Below, piece by piece: positions 54,401-61,700 of a stretch of 64,000 nt of DNA. Made by a program: the position numbers and the translations under genes. Positions within the stretch are counted from its first letter, which is position 1; every line of letters starts with the position of its first letter. The stretch comes from Hofstenia miamia (taxonomy: Eukaryota; Xenacoelomorpha; Acoela): the NCBI GenBank assembly GCA_004352715.1, contig SCFE01000030.1, positions 2,041,130 through 2,105,129 on the forward strand, written 5' to 3'. The notes under the pieces are model-generated. The model searched no databases, was not told the DNA's origin, and saw only the letters and a program-made list of their open reading frames with translations.

Positions 54401-55755
54401 TTTCCAGAGATAATTGAAAATTAGCAGTAGCTACATGTAATTAAGGAAATTAAAAGATTTAAAATTCAAAGTTTTCATAACACGTATGTATTTTGAAATA
54501 CACGATGAAATCGATAATACACTAAAAGCCACCGGCCTCTTCACGAATATCCCTCAAATTGAACCTTTGAAGAACACCGAAATGTAAAATTTTGCAGAAA
54601 TAGAAACGGGACATTTATGTTTCCCTAACTTTAAAAACAAAAGTGAACAATAAATGACATATATAAATTTCAACAAGAATTGAACGAATGAAATGCTGAA
54701 TATTTGGAAATTATTATAACACAGTAGAGAGACCACTGTTCTACCTAAATTCTTTAGTGCGTCTGGCTACAACCGATGCCTGTTGTTGTGGCTCTGTAAT
54801 GAGTTCAATATACCGTCTCTTCTGATCTAACTGCGCCTCGCCCATGTAGTGATTGGCGAAAACAACTACTTTTCCGATCCACCGTCTGACTGCAGAGTCA
54901 CAAATATGTTTTAGCAAAGAGCATAACTAAATAATAAAATATTAAATCAATCAATGAAAAGTGCATGCAAAAATAAGCATTAAATAAAAATTACAGATGT
55001 TATTAATAGAAACCATGCACTATACATTCCACATTATATGTGTCAAAGAAGTGAAGATCTCAGAAATTTTTTACAATTCGAATGAATTAAATCTTTAAAA
55101 CATAATATTATTATATTATAATGTTATATATATATATATATATATATAAACACATTGCTATCAGGTAGTTAATGAAATTAAGTGAAAATATGAGCTGTTA
55201 TTTCATAAACCTATTTTAAAAAAATTACTTTTTTCTAGCAAAATTGATAACATAATTAAGTTTAGTAATTTTTAACCAATTAGCTCATTGAATATTATCT
55301 TGCACATCGTCATTTGCAAATTCCGTTAATAATTGTTTAAGCTTGCAAGTTAATAGTTTTCTTATCTACATTTTTAGTTCACACTTTTCAAAATATAAGT
55401 TTTCAATAGATAAAGTTTCCAAGAAATGACAGCAGTTGGTTAAGTTGTTCTTAATTCAACTACATTGTTGGCAATTTCATCAAGATACGGTAAATGAGCA
55501 GAATTGTTTTCATCATTGAACTGCACTTGGTCCCTCCTGAATTTTCTCAATATTAATATTCAGTTGTCAACAATAAAATTTGCTGCATCATTTATTCACT
55601 TACAATTGTATCTCATTTATTAATTAAAATGACACAATGCTAACTTTGAATGGCTCTTTTCAAAGAGGGTGCAGCAAAATTCTTATGGCCACAGACACGT
55701 TCCTTCTTCAATGTTTGAAGAAAACAATATTGTTCATAAATTATACTGTAGCAAA

Positions 55756-55792
<37 letters not shown>

Positions 55793-58700
55793 GGTGGACT
55801 CGAAAAATGTAGAAAGAAAATTTTTTCAAATTTTTTGTCATTTAGATGTGTAAATGATCTAATTTGAACAAAAACCATACAATATGAAATTTCAGGTAAA
55901 AATATTAACTTTTAGAGGTTGCACATAACTGTTAAAATATTTCCATTTCCTTACCATTACAGTACTTTAATTGCACCAATTACTGTGTGTATTTTATTGT
56001 TTTACTAATGTCTTAATGCATTTTTGTATAATTGCTTGAATGTAATAAAGCGCCTTTAACTTGGAAATATAAATTATTATGAATTCAAAACTACAAAGTT
56101 TAATTAAATATTGAACCACTTCATCAACATTTAGAACTTATTTGCACAAAAAATTACATTGATAACAGTTACTGTACATTTAAAAAAGGTTACTCTGAAG
56201 TGTGGATTTGTTGCAATTTGGTAACACTTTTCTATTTTGTTCCACAACTCGCAAAAGAAATTGTTTTTGCTCTTCATCCTTCGTTATGATATTATTGTGA
56301 TCCTGCATTAAAGCCACTCCGCGTTCAGCATAATCATTAGTGACATTCTGTTTATGGACAATATTTTTTGAGATTTTGTAATCTTTGCACTCATTCCAGA
56401 GGCTTGGATCGAATGAAAGATATGATGTTGGAATATTGAGAATATTAAAAAAAATTAATTGTGTTTCCAATGACAAAATCTGGTATAACTTTTAAGGAAA
56501 ACATCCTTTCTTTGTAAACTTTGTCACGGAGCTTCTTATATGAAACTTTATCCACTGGCTTACAAAGATTTTTAACCATTACTCTTTTCTGCTCATTAGA
56601 AATACCTTCATCAAAGAAACTAAACCAAATTAATTCTTCTCCAATGTACCGAAGGTGTCTTGCAAATGCTTTGCTTGATTCTTCTGCAACAGTGGTGATA
56701 GCAATATAATTCAACAAAGCTTGTAAAAAACGAAGGTCATTTCGTGGGGCTGATATTGACAGTGGTGCAATAAACCAAGCATGTACGTAAAATAAAATTT
56801 CAAATTTAACAAATCTCCGTAAAACTTCCTCTTCTCGGGATTTCAGTTGAAATTGCGTGCGAAAGAGCAACATCTTTATTGAGTACAATGCAGTTGTGAT
56901 CCAGCGGGCTCGGTGCAAACCTCATGGTTGATGAAATTTTACACCACAAGGTGGATAACGTCCAAGTATTATGATAACCCAGAAATGGGTACTCAGAAAG
57001 TTTGTCATTATTATAATCACTAATACAAAAATGTTTATGGAACCATACCATCGGCATACTATTAATAGAGTATTAATTTACTTGATGTTGCTGTTATATA
57101 ATTTAAAATTTTTAATCCAATTTAGTATCCAATTTCAGTAACATTCAAAATTTATATTTAAATCTCAAATTTTGTTTGAAAAATTAATTTTTCTATCACT
57201 GATTTTAATACACTCTACAACATTTTTTTGTCTTGCAATATAAATTTTGGGGTTGTTCTTTAATTTGCCATTATTCATGGTATTCTTGTTTTCATCGCCT
57301 TAGCTGCAATTTTGAAGTAAGTTTATCTTGTTTGAAACAACTTCAATTCATAGTGACATTGCCGAGTGGTTATTTTTGAATTTGAACATAAAAAATTAAT
57401 ATGAGAGGCAATACTATAAGAAGCTCAACTATTTAAACTCTATAAATATATTATGGTTATCGTTGATGACAATTTTAGGAAAGCTTACAAATAAGTTGAT
57501 TTGCATGCACTATTTCGTAAGTATATGTGCATTTTTTATCTCAAGATAGTGTTAAAGCACTTAAAATTTTCTATTCGCATTTAAACAAAACAATATTTTT
57601 TAAGTCCATATTTATTTATTGTTAGAATACTTATTTAAATTCGGATCCGTTACGGATTGAAAACGACTAAAATTTTGTTAAAATTTCGGATCGGATTGAA
57701 TCGGATCCGGATCTTGAAGTTTCGGATCCCGATCGGAGCTTAAAATGTTGGATCCGATTCCATCTCTGTGATAACCAATTCTAGAAATTCTCGGTAGTCA
57801 TTCCTAGGTTGATTTTCTTTATGAACATTTCACAGAACACCAGGATTTCATCAAGAATTCAAATATCAGAATATTCAGAAGTATCTATCCCAATATATTC
57901 TCCTTTATTAATGAATATCCAGTTAGATCGAAAACGCTTAAAAATCAATATATCTGGACCAGTTGAAGGACCCTGAATACTCGTTACAACACAATTTCGA
58001 GGATGTGATGGCGACATGCTAAATGCAAAAGATTCCGACCCAGTTTTTGCTCAATTTTGATGCATGTTCTCGGTTTTTTTCCTGTGTTGCTGGCAGTTGT
58101 GTCAAAGCATAATGATTTTACATTTTGTGCAACATTTCACTCCATAAAACATCCAACAACAGCATCGGCCTGTAATTCACCAGAGGAAGAATTTAGTTTT
58201 TGCACACCTAATAGCTTATGAGTTGCGCTTCCTGTGACAATCACAGGCAAACTGTCAACCAATTCTTTGACTGTAATTTCTGTAGCCCTGATGATTGATG
58301 TCCGATTAATATCAAGATCATCTAAGTTACATCCAAGACTATTTGCAGATGCAGCTAAAACAAATGTTGCATTTCTTCCACTTACTTTTGCTCTGTCTAG
58401 AGATGAAGCCAAGTTTCTATTTACAGCATTCCTAAGTAGTTTTTAGGAATAGGTTTACTCGTTGGCATTGAAACCACAAACAATTTTTTGTCAATTGTCA
58501 TCAGACTCTTCAGAGCATTCAGAGCTGCTGCTTAATGCATCAATTATATTGATCTTTTCTTCAAATTTATTTTTATCTGACTCACTCTTTGCTTTCCTTT
58601 TCTTAGCACTATTTAACTTTTCTTCCTTTATCCTCATCTGCTTCACCAGTGATTTGTCAAGACCTGACATTGAGCCTGGTTGACCAAACTGTCTCTGCAA

Positions 58701-61700
58701 TATTAAAAATTGTTTATCATCTTCTATATCTGTCATATTTAAATAATTACTGTGTGCTATATCAAATAATTTAAGACATTCAGACCTAAATTTTCTTTCT
58801 CTTTCTTTCTGAGGCCTTCATCTCCCGTGTCTTCCTTTTTTATGGACTTCCAATCCTCAAACATTGAATTGAGTTTCTTTTTAGCATTATAATGCCTTTT
58901 TCCAAAATTCGTAGACTTCGTTAAGGGCACTGTCAAGACTTTCACTAACAGGTTTCTTTAAAACTAAATGATGATAGAAAAAAACACGCATACAATCTCC
59001 TTTATTTGGCAGTTTGCTCCATCTCAGAGATTGAATGGGTTGGTCCAATACGTATATTTCACTGCTAGACCTTGTAGCTGCTGCTGTACTGGTACTGGTT
59101 TCAGCCATAATCCTTGAATTATAACTACTGAAAAACCTAAAAATACAAATTAATTCTAATAAATAAAGCAAAACTGCTAAGGTTTATTTGTAAAATATTC
59201 TGAAAATGAGCCAATCCTGATCAATAGCTATTGTAGGATAAACCATTTATATTTGCACAAATTGAACACCTTAATTCGTTCAAATACTAAATCACGTGAG
59301 CTGACCTGGATATTTCCTGGTGTATAGGAAGTAGAGCATGTTAAAAATAATTATGCCAATCGACGAATTTAAATTCTGATGCGACAGAATGGTATCTATA
59401 ACCTTCGTTCGTCCTGTCAATTATGTCAAAATATCCAAATCTCAAGTTTGAAATTATTAAATAAGGCACTTCTAACATGCAAATATTTTAGAAATGATAT
59501 AATAATTTGTAAGCGGTGTAATATTAACGCAATTGCATAACACTATTGCGTACATGCAAAGTGCAGAATTTCAACCTTCATGTGCAACCTCAAAAATTGA
59601 ATTTTAGGTTACGATATTTAATATGCAATGTAATTAAATATTTTGGGATCTATTCAGAAGGTAAGATCTGGATATTTCCAAAACTTTATTTTCAGGTCCA
59701 CCCTAATATATATATATATATATACATTTATATCGGGCGCTCTGTCTCAAAACCCGGCATTTATACGTGGCACTCTGTCTAATGAACATTTATATGTGGC
59801 GCTCTGTCTCAAGAGGGCGCTCTGTCTATGGGGAAATGTTTTGTTTTATAAAAGTCTAATGTAACCATCCTAATTTTATCAAATGTAGACAAATTTATAT
59901 CAAATGGATGGTGCTTTCGCATTTTATGTGATAGGCCTGACATGATCCTGAATGTGATTTTTATCGGAATTTTCGAGCGACATTTGTCCTAATAATGTCT
60001 ACTATAAGATCTTTTCTAAGTAGTGTGCGTAATCGTATTTTCAATTTTGAATGGGCGAGTTTTAAAAAATTCAAAAATTTGCATTTTCTGGTCAAGTAGT
60101 TTAGAAGGCGATGGCTCAGTCAGTTTTGATTCGATGTCCAAAGTTTTTACACCATTCCATGCGTAATCGATAGAAATATGTGAATCAATTGGTGTTTTTT
60201 CAGTTTCTTTAAAATTTGGGGTTCCGTAACTGAAATGTAAATTTTGCAAAATTTCGAACAAATAGTGGTCCATAGCGCAAGAACTACATTAGATATTTTT
60301 TCCGGAGTTGTTTTATTCGATTCTACGTCAAAGGTTGATTAAGAGATCTCCTAAAAGCTAAGCGATATAGTATCCAGTTCCTGCTATAGTTGAGTAAATG
60401 CCTATACAGGCATTGGCCTCCTCATTGAAAGGTTTTACTTAAAATTTCTTGCCCATACTATAGTAGGCCATGGTCTGAAAAGTATTCATTTCTACAATTT
60501 GGTATCAGAGATATCCTAGAACGACCAATAATCCTCAAACAAATCTCGAAATTTAAGATAAAACACAAAAAATGATAATAAGACACAGCGCCTGATATAA
60601 ATGGTTGTAGCCATTTTTTAAAAAATATTACTAATCCATGAAAAAAATAAAATAATCCAAATGAACACAATAATTATAATAAAATATCCACACTAATTAT
60701 ATAAAATGAAAAAATCAATTACATTTGCACTACATCAAATTTTGGCGCTCTTTCTCCTTAGAAACGGCGCTCTGTCCATTTCTAAGGCGCATATAAATGT
60801 ATATATATATATATATATATTAAAAAGTCTAACATGTTTTACATGGAATGAGCATGTAAATCAGTGGTTAAAAAGGAGAATTCTGTGATTAAATGTCTAG
60901 CACCAACCTTAGCGTATCTGAATGACAGGAATATATGGCGGATATTTAGAACATATATTCAGCCAATTTATCTTTATGCTAGTAAGGTATGGGCCATGCG
61001 ACTTCAAGTTGAACAGAAGAAACGCCTTAGAAAACCTTTGAAATGCTTTGCTTAGTAATCACAACTTGATAAAAATAATGTAACTTCATCTATTAATGTA
61101 GCATTTCACAAGAAGTTCGTAAAAACTGTACACCGCATCAGAAATGACGCAAGTTGCTATCGTTGTTATTATTATTATTATAACTAGCGTGCATTTTTTC
61201 CGCCTCTGAGTCAACCCCACTGTCACAGCAACACATCCTTGATACGTCACTGATTACAGTGATGTTTCATCGTAACATTTATATTTCAATATAATCAATA
61301 TCGATAGAAGAAGTCTTCTGATGAACTTTATTGTCTATAATCGGCTTGCAATAATTTACATTGTATTGTAGACAAAGATGACATAAGGATAAGTGCTTGC
61401 GTCAATAAATGGGAATTTGAACCATTCGAAATTCATCTACACATTCATCCCAGGTTTGAACTAGACAAAGCTTCCGATTTGAAGGAAAATTTATGGGTTT
61501 GTGCAGCAAGTTTACGTTTTTTTTCAAAATAGCTTACAAGTAGTTTTCATTAAACATTCAAAAATCTAAATCCATACTATATGCTACATCTCAAAGCAAT
61601 AAAGCCGAACATGAAATCGTTAATCAAGATTAAAACAATAATACTGTACACTATTCAGATAAGTCGCTTACAAAGTTTTCAACGATTTTCTAATTAAATG

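Larger units (their letters stand above)
55789..59706 (-). mobile_element. Unclassified 3.9-kb DNA transposon, TIR TTAGGGTGGAC
   Basis: Both ends sit in TA microsatellites and read TTAGGGTGGAC inward (55,789 rightwards; complement ending 59,706), with similarity continuing for about eight bases (TCGAAAAA and CTGAAAAT). TA flanks fit a TA target duplication. The inside is a decayed minus-strand transposase-like gene. A 789-bp hAT-like element is inserted in it, so its own length was about 3.1 kb. The family is unknown to me by name. Confidence 0.85.

Noticed and set aside
55440-55700. Frames left of the 3.9-kb transposon ([27 protein letters not shown])
   Set aside because: Possibly coding relics, but several stops and no recognised family; they lie outside the transposon ends so I did not add them to it.
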